The notes: a model not told the origin generated them from the sequence alone. DNA of 64,000 nucleotides from Tetrastigma voinierianum (GCA_016808115.1 JAEQBH010003861.1:1-64000), one strand, 5' to 3'; shown: positions 11,936 through 25,200, counted from the stretch's first letter. Numbers and translations are program-made.

Positions 11936-14756
11936 TACTAATTAAAGAATAAACAATTACTAAATCTATATAATTTACTTATTATTTATATAGAGATATA
12001 TTATTTTAAAAATAGAGGTAGAAGAAATTTAATTTTTAAGGTTTCTGAGTGTAAAGAAGCGCGAAAATTAAATAAAATAAATTTTTTCTAAATTTATTTA
12101 GGTTGTTGGAAAGTGAGAAGAAATTTTAAAATAAGAAAAATAAATTTTACTAAATTTATTTGATGAGTGAAAGAAAATAATTTTCTATGATTTTACAAGT
12201 ATTAAAATTAGAAGAAAATGGAAGGAAATAAATTTTATAAATTTATTTGGGTGGAGAAAATTTTAAGTGAAAAAAGCTGGGAAAAAGAAAATAAATTTTA
12301 TAAATTTATTTGGTTATGAGGTGAAAAATAATTTTCCAAAAGGTTTTATAGATTGTAAAAATTAAGAAAATGGAAAAATAAATTTTTGTAAATTTATTTG
12401 AGTGTTAAGAGAATAGAAAAAAAATGATTTTTAGTGATTTTTAGAATTTTTCCAATTAGGAAATAAATGAAAAAAATCATTTATAATAGAAAAGCAGAAT
12501 TTTTTTTGGCTCGAAAATTTTGATGGGCTCACGCCCATTTTTGTATGTATTAATGAGAAGGGAAAATTTTTTGTATTACGAGGTTTGGTTGTATTATGAC
12601 TTAAGGGGCTTGTTTGAAGTGTATTGCAATACAAGTATTGTATTTACGATGATAGTGAGCTAGGATTGTATTGCGGGAAGTTTGGTACGAAATTTGGATT
12701 GATAGCCATGATACGAGTTCAGCGTGTGTATGGCGAAGGCGAGGCATTTGTATTGTAATCTGATCCACTGTCTCTGTTTCTGATAAGTTAGTATTTAGAC
12801 GATGGGCGCCCGCGTCACGTGGGACCCTTGGTGGCGTTTAGGCCTTGTGTTTAGTATTTGGGCTGCGAGCGCTGCCGGGCGCGAAGGGCGCGCGGCGGGA
12901 AGAAGCTGGCGACGCGGACAGTGTGAGGCGTCGCGTCGGCCCGACGAACGGGCGTTAGGTAAGCCTTATGGCCTTGTGTGATCTTGTGGCCTTGGCCAGT
13001 GAAGCCTTGGCCAGCGGCCTTGGCCTTGACGGCCGTAGGCCAGTCTGTGGCAGGCGTAGGCGGGCGGCTGGGCGCATGGTGGCCTTAGTGTGCACTCAGT
13101 GCCTCGGCTGTTGCCGGATCGGCTTCTGTATTTTCTGAGTCAAATTTTTTGGACATTACGTGAACGGTTCATGAACCTTTGTTCATCTCGAAATTTTACC
13201 GAAAAAAATATTTTTTAAAAATAAAATATTTAAAAATCAAATAAAATCAAATAAAATTTGATAAAATTTTTCAAAAAAATAATTTTGAAAATAAAATTTT
13301 ATTGAAAACAATATTTAAATGCAAAATTCATTGCGTATACCTTGAGCTATGTGTATGATTAGTCTGTTTGTGGTTATCTCTTAGAATGCGTATTGGATTT
13401 AACTAGTTTGGCGTTGCGATGGTTGCGTAGGAAGTTATATGCATGGTGTGATGCGTGGGAAAAATGGTGAATCTTGGGTTATGGATTACAACCTTAAGGA
13501 TTTGGATGGAAATGAGCGAGAGCATAGAACCTTCTTGGTCACAAATAGGTGAGTGGTTGGAATTTAACACCACTTAGGAAATGAGCGGGTCGGAGTTCAT
13601 GGTTGTAGTCCCAGTAATGTCGGCATACGCATTACTAGTTGGAAGTGAGATGAAAGTCGTGGTCTGTTTGCCATGTTAATTGTGTAAATGGCTAGTAGGA
13701 ATGAAGGACGTAAAGGGCGTCCACATGATGCACAGTCGAGACACCACCGGTGTCGATAAGCCGACCTTTGTTGGGCTAGGTATTAATTTCTTGCTCCCGC
13801 GCTGAGCTGGTATAGCGAGATTAGACGGGGAGTTAGTAACCTCAGAGGAGTTTTAGGACGTATCATCCTCAGGCATTCACGGGGGGGAAGAATCAGATGG
13901 TGGTAGACCATTTGGTTCTATGCGGATCGAGAAAGTGTTAGAGGCTATGGAGATTACCTCACGGCGCGACCGGATAGACTAGGTAACGTTCCTAGCTAGA
14001 GAATGAGGGCCCAAATGGTGGAAATGGGCCAAGGACCTCCTATAGAGACCTTAGAGGGCCGTGGTACGTGAGTTCTCCTAGGGATTGGGCGAGGAATAGA
14101 TGCGATATGTCGAGGTTGTGAGTTAGAATCTCGGGGACTCTACTCACAATGGACACAGTTTTGGACACATGTCGAGTTCGATGTCATCCTAAGGATGGAT
14201 TGGTGATAACAGAGGTGCATTCTGTCGATTGTGAGCGTAGGAGGATTACCGCCTACACAATGTGTGTTTAATTTGGAACATTGCACTACACTTAGGTGGT
14301 GAGTAGCCCACTTAGGGCGATTCTCCTACTGAGCTTTAGCTCACCCCGTCGTGGGACCCCCCCTTTTCTGAGTGGGAGCGTGGGAGGCGGCATGATCACA
14401 GAGATTTATTAGCAGAAGCGAGTTCTTTTGACAGATTATCTTCTGTTAGACTCTTCAGTTTCAGCTGTCATGTGTTTAAGGTAAAATATTATCTTATAAC
14501 TATTGATTTTTCTGTTGTTTCATGGTTAATGCTCACATTGAAATCTGCATTTATGAGTGAAGTAGAAACATTGAGATCTATTACCACCTAATGGTTAGCC
14601 AGGACATAATCAGGTTTTATAAGTGTTGTTTGGTGAGTTCCGTCTGAAAGGAGACTCTGCCAGATTTTCTAAAGTGGCGTCGGAGTAACTGAAGCCTTCA
14701 CTTATTAGCGGAGTTGACGGGTAGTCAACGGACCCTCGGGTTTTGGGGCGTCACAA
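11936..14756 (-). mobile_element. Long gypsy-type LTR, minus strand, probably solo
   Basis: Read on the minus strand, the sequence opens at 14756 with TGTGACGCCCCAAAACCCGA. It then has 'CTGGCAGAGTCTCC' about 100 bases in, the classical opening of plant chromovirus-type LTRs. It continues through a GC-rich stretch (about 12790-13130) and AT-rich tracts (12060-12480 and 13190-13320). No polyprotein similarity is attached on either side, so a solo LTR or truncated element is likely. The distal end is not resolved. No matching target-site duplication was found. Confidence 0.55.
12060..12425. repeat. AT-palindrome tandem array inside the LTR
   Basis: The motif AAATTTATTT recurs at 12090, 12152, 12239, 12302 and 12390, giving alternating spacings of 62, 87, 63 and 88 bases, a higher-order period of about 150. 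Most copies sit in a near-perfect palindrome of the form AAATAAATTTxTAAATTTATTT. The intervening parts are purine-rich (gaagaaaatggaag). It lies within the long minus-strand LTR. Confidence 0.7.
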
Positions 14757-14929
14757 AATTATTTTAATAAAGAGAACTCCATTAAGGATTATGTGCCTAA
14801 ACATATAGAAATTTAAATGGTCAAGAAAACGGTAACATAACATGATACTACACATAATTCTTATTTGTATAAGGATAATTTGGGTAGGAATATAAATGAG
14901 TTAACCTACTTAATCTCAACTAGTAGAAG

Positions 14930-15290
14930 ACTCGAATTTGATTGAGACTTAATCGATTCTAGTTCGAGCTCGAGTAGCTTATCAAGTCGAGTTCGAATAT
15001 CACAATACCTAAAGGCACTCCCTGAGTTTAATCTAGCTTTACCATTTTATTAATCGAGTCTATTTCGAGTTCGAGTATAATTATTTATTAATTTTTAATT
15101 GATTCGAGCTTTGTCGAGTTGAGTTCGAGTAGTTCGACTATTTTTCTAGTCAAGTTTCGATCATTTGCAACAAAACTTTATCGAATTCAAGTCGAGTTCA
15201 AGCTTCAGATTTTTTAATCGAGTTGAGCTCGAGCTTGGCTCTGTAACGACTCGACTCAACTCAACTTGATAAAACCCCTAAATTTGGGAT
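14930..15290. repeat. CGAGTTCGAG-rich degenerate repeat element
   Basis: Dense, irregular copies of 'tcgagttcgag', 'gagctcgag' and 'gactcgactcaactcaac' occur on both strands. The block has the character of a widespread class of non-autonomous plant repeats with such arrays. No terminal repeats could be defined, and no coding potential is present. Confidence 0.45.
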
Positions 15291-16860
15291 ACATTATGGT
15301 TCACTTAGAGGAAAGTTTCTACTTCAAATGCTAGATGTTTATTATTATTATTTTTTAATTATTTCAAATATTCACAATTCAAACATATCGATCCTTAATT
15401 AATTTTCATTTTTATCGTTCTAATTTATATGTCTCTAATGATTAAACATTATCACTAATTGAGAGTGAGCATAGCCTTGTTCAATATGAAGTTATCAAGG
15501 TACAAAGTAGTTGAGTAGAGCAGTTAATAGGGCTGTTTACAATCTTTGTATGTTGCGGGAAAATTGGGACTACAGGCAATAGTTTATATATATTTTTATC
15601 TTAAAAGTTTAAAACCAAGAATTCAGCATCTTAAAAATTGTTACGATGTTTAGTTGTTCTATTTTTTTTTATAAGTCAAATAGGAGACGAATTATTTCAA
15701 TGATTCATGTATATTATAAGTATAAAATAATCTTAAGTTCAGGAAAAATTATTCTAATATAATATTCTTTCAATTTATGATATGGAAATATTAAAATAAC
15801 ACTCACTGGGTATTTGGGGATGTGATGGCACAGAAGATGGTATTAATCGATATCAGTGGGTTTAATTTATGTGGATTGGATACATCCTCCTTTCTTATCA
15901 TTAATAAATAAGAATAATATAAGCCATTTCTCTATGTTGGTTCAAATTGTCAGAATAGTGACTGGATCGATGAGTCTAAATGTGAATGTAGTTCTTACCT
16001 TTCATTTCTGTTTAATTCATAGTTCAATAAAATTTTCTGCATTTGTGATTTAGATTTTTATAATCAACTAACTAGTTTGATTTTATTAAAAAATTTCAGA
16101 ACATGAACTCGACTTAAGAGTTAAACCCGATCTTTTAGTTTTGTTTGTTGATAGCAAGCTTTGCTTCCTCCTTATTTTCAATTGTACATTGAGATGAGGT
16201 GATACATGTGTGTTTGTGGATAATTCTCTTTTGATTATTAAGATAAGAATTTCATAATGTAGTGGATCTTATGTTGCATTCTATAGAAAGACCAAATGGT
16301 GATTTAAATATAATGGTAGCTGTATGGTGAATGATTAAACTTTTTCTATTTAACATGAAGATACTTACACCAAACTAAGTTTTTACCATGAAGATGCTTA
16401 CCCAGAGACCAATTATTTTAGTGATAGATTTCTAATTGCTTTTAATTCATTTTTACATTTATGATATTTTGAAGATCATTTTAAGTTTAATGATGTTATT
16501 TTCTTGAGTAACACAAATTTGTAATAGTCATAGTCAACTTGTGCTAAAAAAATTTATTTGGGGATAAATTTGTATTTTCATGATGAACTTATGAAACACA
16601 AAATTTGAGATTCATTAAAACATAAGAGAAATCTTGGATACGTTTTCTTTTGATGGCTATATCAATTAGGCAGATAAAATTTGACATGACTTGTAGACAT
16701 GACACTAATGCATTTTGTAAGGATGGGCTAATGACCGTCAACCCGCGGAGGGAATTTGTAAATGTCGAGTAGCTAAATTTTAAATCTGGCTCGACAAATT
16801 AAAACCACGATCCTCATAGATCAGTTGAGGAGAAGGAAGAACTTCTACCCTCTCATCTCT
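15291..16860. other. Non-coding AT-rich DNA
   Basis: No recognised gene, RNA or transposon domain. The one listed ORF (15856-16053, 65 codons) shows no family resemblance and is not supported as a gene. Confidence 0.5.
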
Positions 16861-17099
16861 CTGTAGTGTGGAAGGATGGAAAATTTAGTTTATTGTTTTC
16901 TTCCTCTTTTCCTTTGTCAGTTTAAGCATAGGTTGGACGTGGGGCCCGCTGCGCCACGCGTCCATTCGTCAGTTGAACATAGAATAATTTTATTTTGTCT
17001 CTGGTTTAAATTTGTTTTAGAACAACTCTGATTATTTATAACAGATTTTTAAAGAAAATCTCGTTCACAGATTCTGTTAACTAAAGTGTAAATTCTCTT

Positions 17100-17400
17100 T
17101 ACAGAAATTGACCCGAAACACGTTCGTTTTAGTAAGCGGATTAAACGTAATCAGTTTAAATAATATCATTCTAAATTTTCTATTCTAGGTATTTAACTAT
17201 TCATTATTTGTTATTTATTTTTACTTTTATAAATTTTAAATTTTGAAGGGTTTACACTAACTCGACCACGATTCTTGGAGTTTTTAAGTTAAGTATAATG
17301 TGCCCGATTAATTAAAGTTTGAATCACACTTGGTTTAATAAGCGGATTATATTCGTGTCAATCCATAAAACACAAATTTGACCCCATATTAATCATTTAA
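17100..17400. repeat. Degenerate non-autonomous repeat remnant
   Basis: Contains repeated blocks such as 'ttagtaagcggattaaacg' and 'tttaataagcggattatatt', plus 'gtgtcaatccataaaacac'. The sequence style is that of common plant non-autonomous repeats with 'cgtgttcgtgtcaaccc'-like phrases. Boundaries are uncertain and no TIR was identified. Confidence 0.35.
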
Positions 17401-17439
17401 ATTTATTATATTAATTAATATTTAACCTAGATTACTTTA

Positions 17440-17464
17440 TTATATATATATATATATATATATA
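17440..17464. repeat. (TA)n microsatellite
   Basis: TA dinucleotide run of about 12 units, then an interrupted 'ctatatatatatt' continuation. Confidence 0.9.
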
Positions 17465-17889
17465 CTATATATATTATTTATGTTAAATATTGATGGTGTA
17501 ATATTTATATATTATTTTGAATTATAAATTAATAAACATCACCACATGTATCCCATTTACCATATTATTAATTGGGAGGCTTGTTTGTTTGTTATTTTTA
17601 ATCAGTTTATTATTTGAGTAGGTGACTAAGGGTTTGATGAATCACAGTAAAAAAGCTATTATTGACCTGACTGAACCTGATTCATGAATTACCACCCTAT
17701 TATTCTGACCATTCTATATACTGATTTTTAATCCTCAGGCGTATGGGATGAATGGTCCATGGTAGTAAAGAAATCTTTAATCGGTGGGAGATTATAAGTA
17801 AACCTTCATCACTTTTCCTACTTCATTTTTGCAATCATACATAATAACCATATATATCACTTTTCGACAATGGTGGACAGTGTCCGTCT

Positions 17890-18700
17890 AAAATGTCAGA
17901 CACTATTAACTATATCAAAGTCTCAATCCACCTAAACCATTCTGAGTATATTCTAGTCTGTTTCTCTGTTGAAAAATCAGTGCAAGTCTCGGTCCACCTA
18001 TTTCTACATTTGAAAAATCCCATTTTAGAAGAGCACTATATTCCACATCAACTTGCTTTACAAAATTTTCTTGAATCTCATTGAGTTTAAGTGGAAACCG
18101 GTCAGTGGGGTGGGAGGCGATTTGAAGTGTGACATAGGCATGCATTTGCGGCGGCGAGTTGGTTATTAACCATAGCGATTCACAGGTTTCATGTGAAGTC
18201 TGCTTCGGATGCTTTGTAGACGGCCGTCTGGCGTGGACCTATAGTTTGGGAGAAAAGGCGAAAGGGGAGGGAGACATGGGAGAAAAGGCAAAAAAAAAAA
18301 AAGAAGTGATTCTCCGGTTTTTAGCAAACCCCGGGAGGAGGCGGCAGGAGGTTGCACTCATTGCGGGGAGGGAGGTGTTGTGAAGGAAATTGTGGGAGAG
18401 GAAATTTGAGGTGAGACGCAAGAGAAAAATTCGGAGAAATGGACAAAGGAGGAAACGAGTAAGGAATGCCTGGGGTTTATGGAGTCTAGAGGTTGTTTTA
18501 TGAAAGGAAAAATTTGGAAACGAGCATACTCCCTGCTATTGAGGAAGGTTGTAATTGGGGATCTGTAGGTTATGTGGTATTTTCTTATTAATTTAATTTC
18601 TTCTCCTGACCAGTTTACAGGCATTGTTTGATTGTAGTGCCTTTTGAAAGGCCTTTCCATTCTTCTTGTTGCAGGCCAAACGGAAATGAAATATAAAGCA
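17890..18700. other. GC-richer patch with unassigned short ORFs
   Basis: Between about 18100 and 18480 the sequence becomes clearly richer in G and C than its flanks, with purine-rich runs and an A13 run near 18290. Overlapping ORFs of 60-100 codons exist on both strands but none resembles a known protein. A plausible 3' splice acceptor (ttcttgttgcag) occurs at about 18664-18675. It could be a relic of a gene's 5' region or part of an unrecognised repeat. I do not claim a gene. Confidence 0.3.
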
Positions 18701-21230
18701 ACGTGAATTGGATTTTATAACTGCATACCTCATAAATGCTCCTTACTAAGCTTTGTTTTTTTGTATGTCTTGTATCATGAAGTGGAGTCTTTTTGTCTCT
18801 GTTTTTTATAACAAAGTTATTGAACCTTCTTCATTTGTTTCCTTTAGATTATCTCATTGCATCTCTCTAGTTACATGGAAATGATGGTGATGATGCTCCC
18901 TTTATGTTTCTTTTGTGGGTTATAATTATAAAATGGTTACAATCTTCTTTGGCCGGGTTTAAAAGTGTTAATTGAATATTGGTCCAATATTATACGAAGT
19001 GATTGCAACTTTATAAAGCTAGGACATGGAAACATATTGAATTTGTATTCTATGGTTTGGTAAAATCCTTGATTTCAAAATTTTGTTTTATTGTTCAACT
19101 TATTTTTTTAAGCATTCATGTATATGATTAACCATAGATAAGTATATATGTCTATACATGAAATAAAAACACCACGGTTTAGTTGTGAGTCATGGTTCTT
19201 GGAAGTGTGGTGGTTGAAGCACTTTGTATGAATGCATGCCAAGCGCATGAGTTTTCTATCTAATTACTAATTGATAACATCTTAATAACATTTGAAGGGT
19301 TTTTTAAAAATAGTGAATTTTCTATATTCTTGTCTAATTTTTAATTAAGCATAATGACAGCGATTATGCAACGAACAATAATGTAAGGAATATTTATATT
19401 ATTTTCTCACCACCTATTTTCAATTGTGTTTTCCTCTTGGGAGTTCTTGAAATGGATGATGATATTTAATATTTTCTTTTTTACTAAATGAGAGCATATA
19501 TTCTATTTATTCCTCTTGCATAATGTTACTAGTTGGTAGCTTTGGTGATTTTAGCACTTGAAAACTTTTATTTTACTTTATCATAGTGTGGTTTATCATG
19601 GAAACCTAGTTGCTCTAACCAGCTATTTGTTTGATCTGATTTTATCAGACTTTTAACCTCTTTTCATCACAATGTAGAGTTGTAATTAGAGGCAATGGCT
19701 GATGTACCATTTGATGTGCTTTTTCTGAGGGTTAGACTCATATCTTGTGGCATCTATGAAGCCTCATTATATGCCTTCAGTTGGACTGCGCTAATGGTGT
19801 TCATATATGGTTACACCCACTGCATTGATAGAGGTCATAATACTCTCTTTTCTCTGCTCTTGATTATACTCATCTTGTATTCTCACTTGGTGAAGCCCTT
19901 ACTTTTTGTATCATGGAGTTACATTCATATGATCATTTAGAACATATAGAAGTAGAGTTTCTTACGAGAACAACATTTCCTATATCTAAAACATAACCAA
20001 TGTATAACATAATGATGTCTACTTTATTGGGTTAGTGGAGAAAAGATTATCTAAGATTCAATTGCAATATCATATGGTATCAGGGTTCAAAGAATTTACT
20101 CAATCCTAAGCTCTAATTAAATTCAAGCGAGTGAATTTTATTTCATAATTCTATGTGTACCAAGCAATAATGTTGGTTGAAGGTCTGAAGCTGATTAAGA
20201 CAAAAATTAAGAGCTGGTTGGGAATATAGATGTGAGTAGGTTCAGTGGTGCGAACACACACTTAAAGTGATCAGTGATTTAATATCTCACTACTCACAAA
20301 TCAAATAATTTTTATCATTTCACACCCATTGAAAATTCAAGATTTGTTAATGAATATATATTCATCTTCATGGGGTTCTTCCTTTTATTTTTCTTGATAT
20401 TTTTATTGTAAATTTTAATATTAGATCATTGTACTTTGATTTTTTGTTTTTATTTTAATTTCATCTTATAGGATATGTGACTTTGCATGTATTGTGTGCT
20501 GTGGAAAGAATTTTCTACTTCTACCAGCATAACTCAAATTGTTCATCTGAATTCTATCATATATATATATACAGTCAAGGGTATTAGAGACAACACGTGG
20601 TGTCACCGATGAGAGGTGCAACTTAAGTAAGTAGACAAAACGCAGCTTATCTCTCGATGTTGGCATAATTGATTAGAATCTGTTCTTCTTAGCATTCTGA
20701 TTTTTCCAAGAAACAAGTTTGGTAGATATCAACACTCACCATAAAGGGAAAAAAATCCATACCATTTGTCAAAGTTAAGGCCCATTTGACATATTTTTTT
20801 TTTTTTTTTAGAAAATATAGTTTTTTTTTTAAAACATGATATGAAAAGTAGTCTTTTTTTTTAAAAAATACGTTTGAGTTGTTTTTATTCATTTTCTATG
20901 GAGTTTTTTAAAAACATAAAATAAACTAATAATTTTAAAATACCTTAAAACACTTTTAATATTTTCATATTCTCAATTAAATTTTCATTACGCAAACATT
21001 TGAGAATTATTTTTAAAACCATTCTAAAAATGTTTTCCAATACAACCTCCCATTTCAAACAAAAACACAAGAAAGAAGGTTTGGACCAAGTTGTGTTCAA
21101 GTTAAACTTTGCTCAAGTGAAATGTTTTTCATGGATTTCGAGTGTTCATAATATATAAAATTTGAATGTATCATGGATATAATAAGTTATCTACATATGA
21201 GGCATAAGATCGGGAAAAAAAATTTAATGT
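18701..21230. other. Non-coding AT-rich DNA
   Basis: No recognised domain. The ORF at 19695-19940 (81 codons) encodes a hydrophobic peptide starting MADVPFDVLFLRVR, with no identifiable family and no visible partner exons. T and A homopolymer runs are frequent around 20790-20860. Confidence 0.45.
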
Positions 21231-21239
21231 CGTAATGAT

Positions 21240-23060
21240 ATGTAGTGAAAGTAATGCATCGATGTGGCCTTATTTTAAATTCGGGTCAACTACGAATCAA
21301 CTGCGGAAAATCTATACATCTCGTATCACGAGACGTATACCTGAGTAAAAATAGCCTCTTGGGCCCACGAACCAATACTCAAAATAAATATCTTAACTAT
21401 ATTCTCATAGTTTCATGTATTCTAGCTTTATATATTGCAAATGTTCCCGTTTGAGAAGCCCGTCTGGCTTTTCTATCTGTTTGAATCTATCTACTTTGGC
21501 GTCGCGAAGTCCTGGATGAGTCCATAATACAGAAAGGAGGATTTTGGAAAATGATTAATATTCATGAATCAGAAGAGTCTCTATAGGTTTTATCATAAAT
21601 CAACTCCTTGCGATGGCATAACATCTCAAACAACAATGTTCATGCAGATATTTTCTATATGAAGTATATATCATGCATGAGATCACGACCCCTCATACTC
21701 ACCACGAGTCCCAATATTTCCTCGCGCTGGAAGGCTAAATGTGAAAATAAAACCCCGATTACATACGACTAAACAGTTGAAGCCTCAATTTATTTATCAA
21801 AAATGATTTTGATTCTTTCCTTTATTTTGTGGGCCCACGGTTTCCGGGTTCACACAGTAGAGCGCGCATGCCTTTTTCAACATTTTACGAACTTACGCCA
21901 TTGGGATTCATATCTAGCAATGCCGGATAAGCGTAGGACTTTCACTCAGGGGGGGATCTACTGACTTGCTCATGAAACATGTAATTTATCATTTTGATCA
22001 TTTACAGCCTCGTGAATCTCTACCTTGGACTTTGTCCATTTTCCCAGGGTTCACAACCCACTCACTAACAACGATGAATGAACAACACCTGCTGCAGGCT
22101 GACGCGATGTGGCCAGGTATATGAAATGCATGATGCGATACATTTTCCTCATGTTACATGCATCAAGATGACCTTACACTGAAACATTTATACACCATGA
22201 AGAATTATAATTTATACATATAATCTCTACCTCCATGCAAATCATGTTAATACATTAAATAACATGCATCAACATCCTGCGCATGTGTCCAAGCAAGCCA
22301 CCAACACACAAATAAGTCTGACTTGGGACCCTTCTTGAGGGTACCTGGCCTTAGCAAGCATGAACCAATCGGGTTCAAACATCCACACACATCAACAAAC
22401 TTCATAATGCCTAAACCTTAAGTTCTGATTAAACCTAACTCCATGTCGGAAGCAGGTCATGGGAAATCCATACCCCTTAGTCCCAGAGGCTTGGAGACTA
22501 AATTCACATGGCCTCTCTTGGCCTCCCTTAAGCAATCCCTACCATTATAAAGCCTTTAGGCTAAAAGTAAACCAAGTAGGAAAATATCCTACCTCTTGAA
22601 AGTTGAAGAAACTCCCAACTTTTTGGTGTCCACACGTAGATCCCACTGCATGCACCAACTTTAGTCCTCGAACTTTCGAGAGCGTCGGCCGTGCGTGAAA
22701 CAGAGAAATCCTCCTTTTCCCTTTCCTCCTTCTCATTTTCTTCCTTTTCTCTCTAAGAACCGTTTCCTTTCTTGTTCCTTTCTCCTTTCTTTTCTTTCCT
22801 TTTGCTTTTCTTTTCCTTTTTCTCATTTCTCATCTCACTTTCTCTTCATTTCTCCTCAAACTTTCTCCGTCTTACTGGTTTCTCATTTTGGTCCTTTTCT
22901 CCTTTTGGAGAATCGTAGTCACGGTCGATGGGAGGAAATTTCCTCCTCTCCTTCCTCAGACAAATTGGTGGCCCTCGATTTTCCATTCTTTCTTTTGTTT
23001 CTTAATATATGCCCCTTGTGACATCATACCTGCGTGGCATCGTATAGTATGAAATCCTCT
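21240..23060. mobile_element. Gypsy-type LTR remnant, same family as 62.75 kb
   Basis: Several landmarks occur in the same order as in the LTR starting at 62747. 'atcatgcatgaga' at about 21671 matches 'gtcatgcatgaga' near 63400. 'cactcagggggggatctac' at about 21941 matches 'caccctgggggggatttacc' at about 63677. 'gatgtggccaggtatatga' at about 22105 matches 'gatgtgaccgtgcatatga' at about 63850. The remnant is diverged and without coding sequence. The right part is low-confidence and includes a pyrimidine-rich tract. Confidence 0.5.
22690..22870. repeat. Pyrimidine-rich tract
   Basis: About 180 bases consisting almost entirely of C and T in runs such as 'cctttctcctttcttttc'. Overlapping ORFs on both strands here are compositional by-products. 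Such tracts are common near promoters or in LTR leaders, but nothing specific supports either reading. Confidence 0.6.
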
Positions 23061-23279
23061 CCACATGACAATTGTGAGCCACCATTTTTATGCCAAGTGT
23101 CACACTTCTATGGTGCCAAGTGGCATCCTTAACTTGCCATGTGTCATCAGGCACCTCACGCCTCGAAAATGTGAAATCCAGGCCACCTGAAGTCAATGAA
23201 AGTAAACCATTAGTAGCTAAATTTAGTGGAACGATTTCAGGAAGTAGTTTTGTCATCAGAGATCTAGAAAATTAGGATT

Positions 23280-24360
23280 TTCTTGAAATTTCTATTTTAC
23301 CCTTTATCCAAAATCTTGGATTTTTAAAGATTATCACATCAGAGACTTCATAGAGGTGGCAAAAAAGAAGTATAATTCAATAGTACTTAGAAGCCACCAT
23401 ATATGCCCCCTCCATTGTCCTCAATTTTTATATATATATACCTTCCCCTTCTCCTTATACGCGATGTATTTATTGAATTATATTTTTATCTACCATGGTG
23501 TACCATTAAAATTATCCAAACATCCTTGTTTTATAAATTTTGTTAATAATCCCACCAACACTGACTCCATTGGAACTTAGAAAGTATTGGAAAGAAAAAA
23601 AAATAGTGTAATTAGTTTTTTTTTATGTTGATTTTCATTGTAGAAATATAAAAGAAAATCAAATATTATAAAAATATTCAAATTTTATACATTTTTAATT
23701 TTCTTACTCTTTAAAATGAGAAAAATAAATAAATGAGTTTGAATATACATATATAATTAATTCATTAAGTTTAAACCTTTTTTTTTCTTTTTTCTCTATT
23801 TTCTTTTTGTACTTTTAAGGTTATAAAAAGGATACTGTAAATCAGTAAAACTTTTCCAAAAATTTGTTCTACAATTAAGATATCAAAATAGCATGATTAT
23901 TATACAAAAACAACTACCAAATTCTGGATGTGTAATGTAATACAAAACCTTCACATATGTACCATTTTAACTTAAAAAAATTCAATTTAAAACCATCATT
24001 TCATGATATTTATCATATCTTCTAAAAGTACTTTGGTAACCTAATGTTAAGAAAACCTAATCTCAAATCTAAGAAACCTAATTAAAGAAAAGATAACTTA
24101 TTTATTTGGATTTATCTATTTAAAAATTATTAAAATGTTACATGAATAAATTATAAATCTATATTTTATTCATTTTTAAAATTTATTATTGATAATAATT
24201 ATTTGTCTTTAAATTTAACATTCTTATTGAATAACAAATTTGTTGTTAAAGTTTCGTATTATCATTATTTTCTTAGTAACATTAAAACATTATATTCTTA
24301 ATTAATATTATATTTTTAAAATATATTATAATAATATTATTAAATATATTGGAATATATT
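23280..24360. other. AT-rich non-coding DNA
   Basis: Very AT-rich, no ORF with recognisable similarity, and no clear transposon terminus. Confidence 0.5.
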
Positions 24361-24361
24361 T

Positions 24362-25200
24362 TGTAAAACCCGAGAAAAATTCATTTTTTTAAAAAAGAGT
24401 AAAAAGCAGTAATTTAGGTTAATGGAAATTTTAAGATGCCGGATGGCCAAATGGACTTCAGCACATTGGAATTATCTACATGAAATCTACAATATCATCA
24501 ATTCGAGGCGATTGAATTTAGCGTTTTGAGGCACGAAGAGTCATGATACTTGACACTTGTTGCAAACTCTTGTATAATAATATGGGAAGTTGTATGTTTG
24601 TAAGAAAATATAAATAAATGAGTCCACATGAATGGGATTGACCCGGCGTGGACATCGGATGTCAGGCGCCCACGAATGATATATTTGTGCGTCACAGCTT
24701 AATGTGGAGGCTCGGAGTTATCTTTTGTTTTGATATATTTTTGGTTCATAAGAGTTGTATCGAACTCTTGTATAATAATATGGGAAGTTGTATGTTTGAA
24801 AGAATGTGCAAAGGAAGCTCTCTGGGTCACTCCCATATGATATGTAGTGGTTAACCTACCACCATTACATTGAGATTGACCAGTGGACATCGGATCATCA
24901 GAGCACCTGAATATTAAAGCGGGTTGACGGAGTTTATCAATCGGACGTTGAGCTGTCAAATCGAAGTGGTAATTAATGGTTTACGGAAGACGTGCTGGCA
25001 CAGCAGGTGTAGGTGGTTCAAACGAAGGAGTCAAATGTATCTATTAGAGACAAGTTAGTCACATATGGTAAATTCGAGAGAAGATAAGCATGAAGGAGAG
25101 GGGCTGATATCAGGTCATGTTCACCTGCAGTAATGGTCCCATCGATCAGGACCCTCATTATTTCTCATTCCTTCTTACCCTCACATTTCCTTATAGGTAC
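24362..25200 (+). mobile_element. LTR-like remnant with internal 198-bp-spaced repeat
   Basis: The block opens TGTAAAACCCGAGAAAAATT, in the style of plant gypsy LTR starts. It contains two copies of 'aactcttgtataataatatg' followed by 'ggaagttgtatgttt', at 24565 and 24763. The flanking sequence of the copies (gattgac followed by 'gtggacatcggat') is also repeated, so the unit is roughly 200 bp. No coding sequence is attached. The 3' limit is approximate. Confidence 0.45.

Noticed and set aside
18358..18660. 100-codon minus-strand ORF starting MERPFKRHYNQ
   Set aside because: It overlaps ORFs on the other strand in a compositionally unusual patch, with no recognisable domain and a Pro/Ser-rich tail typical of a frame shadow.
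22545..23021. Lys/Arg-rich (minus) and Phe/Ser-rich (plus) ORFs of 93 and 108 codons
   Set aside because: Both are products of the pyrimidine-rich tract rather than coding sequence.
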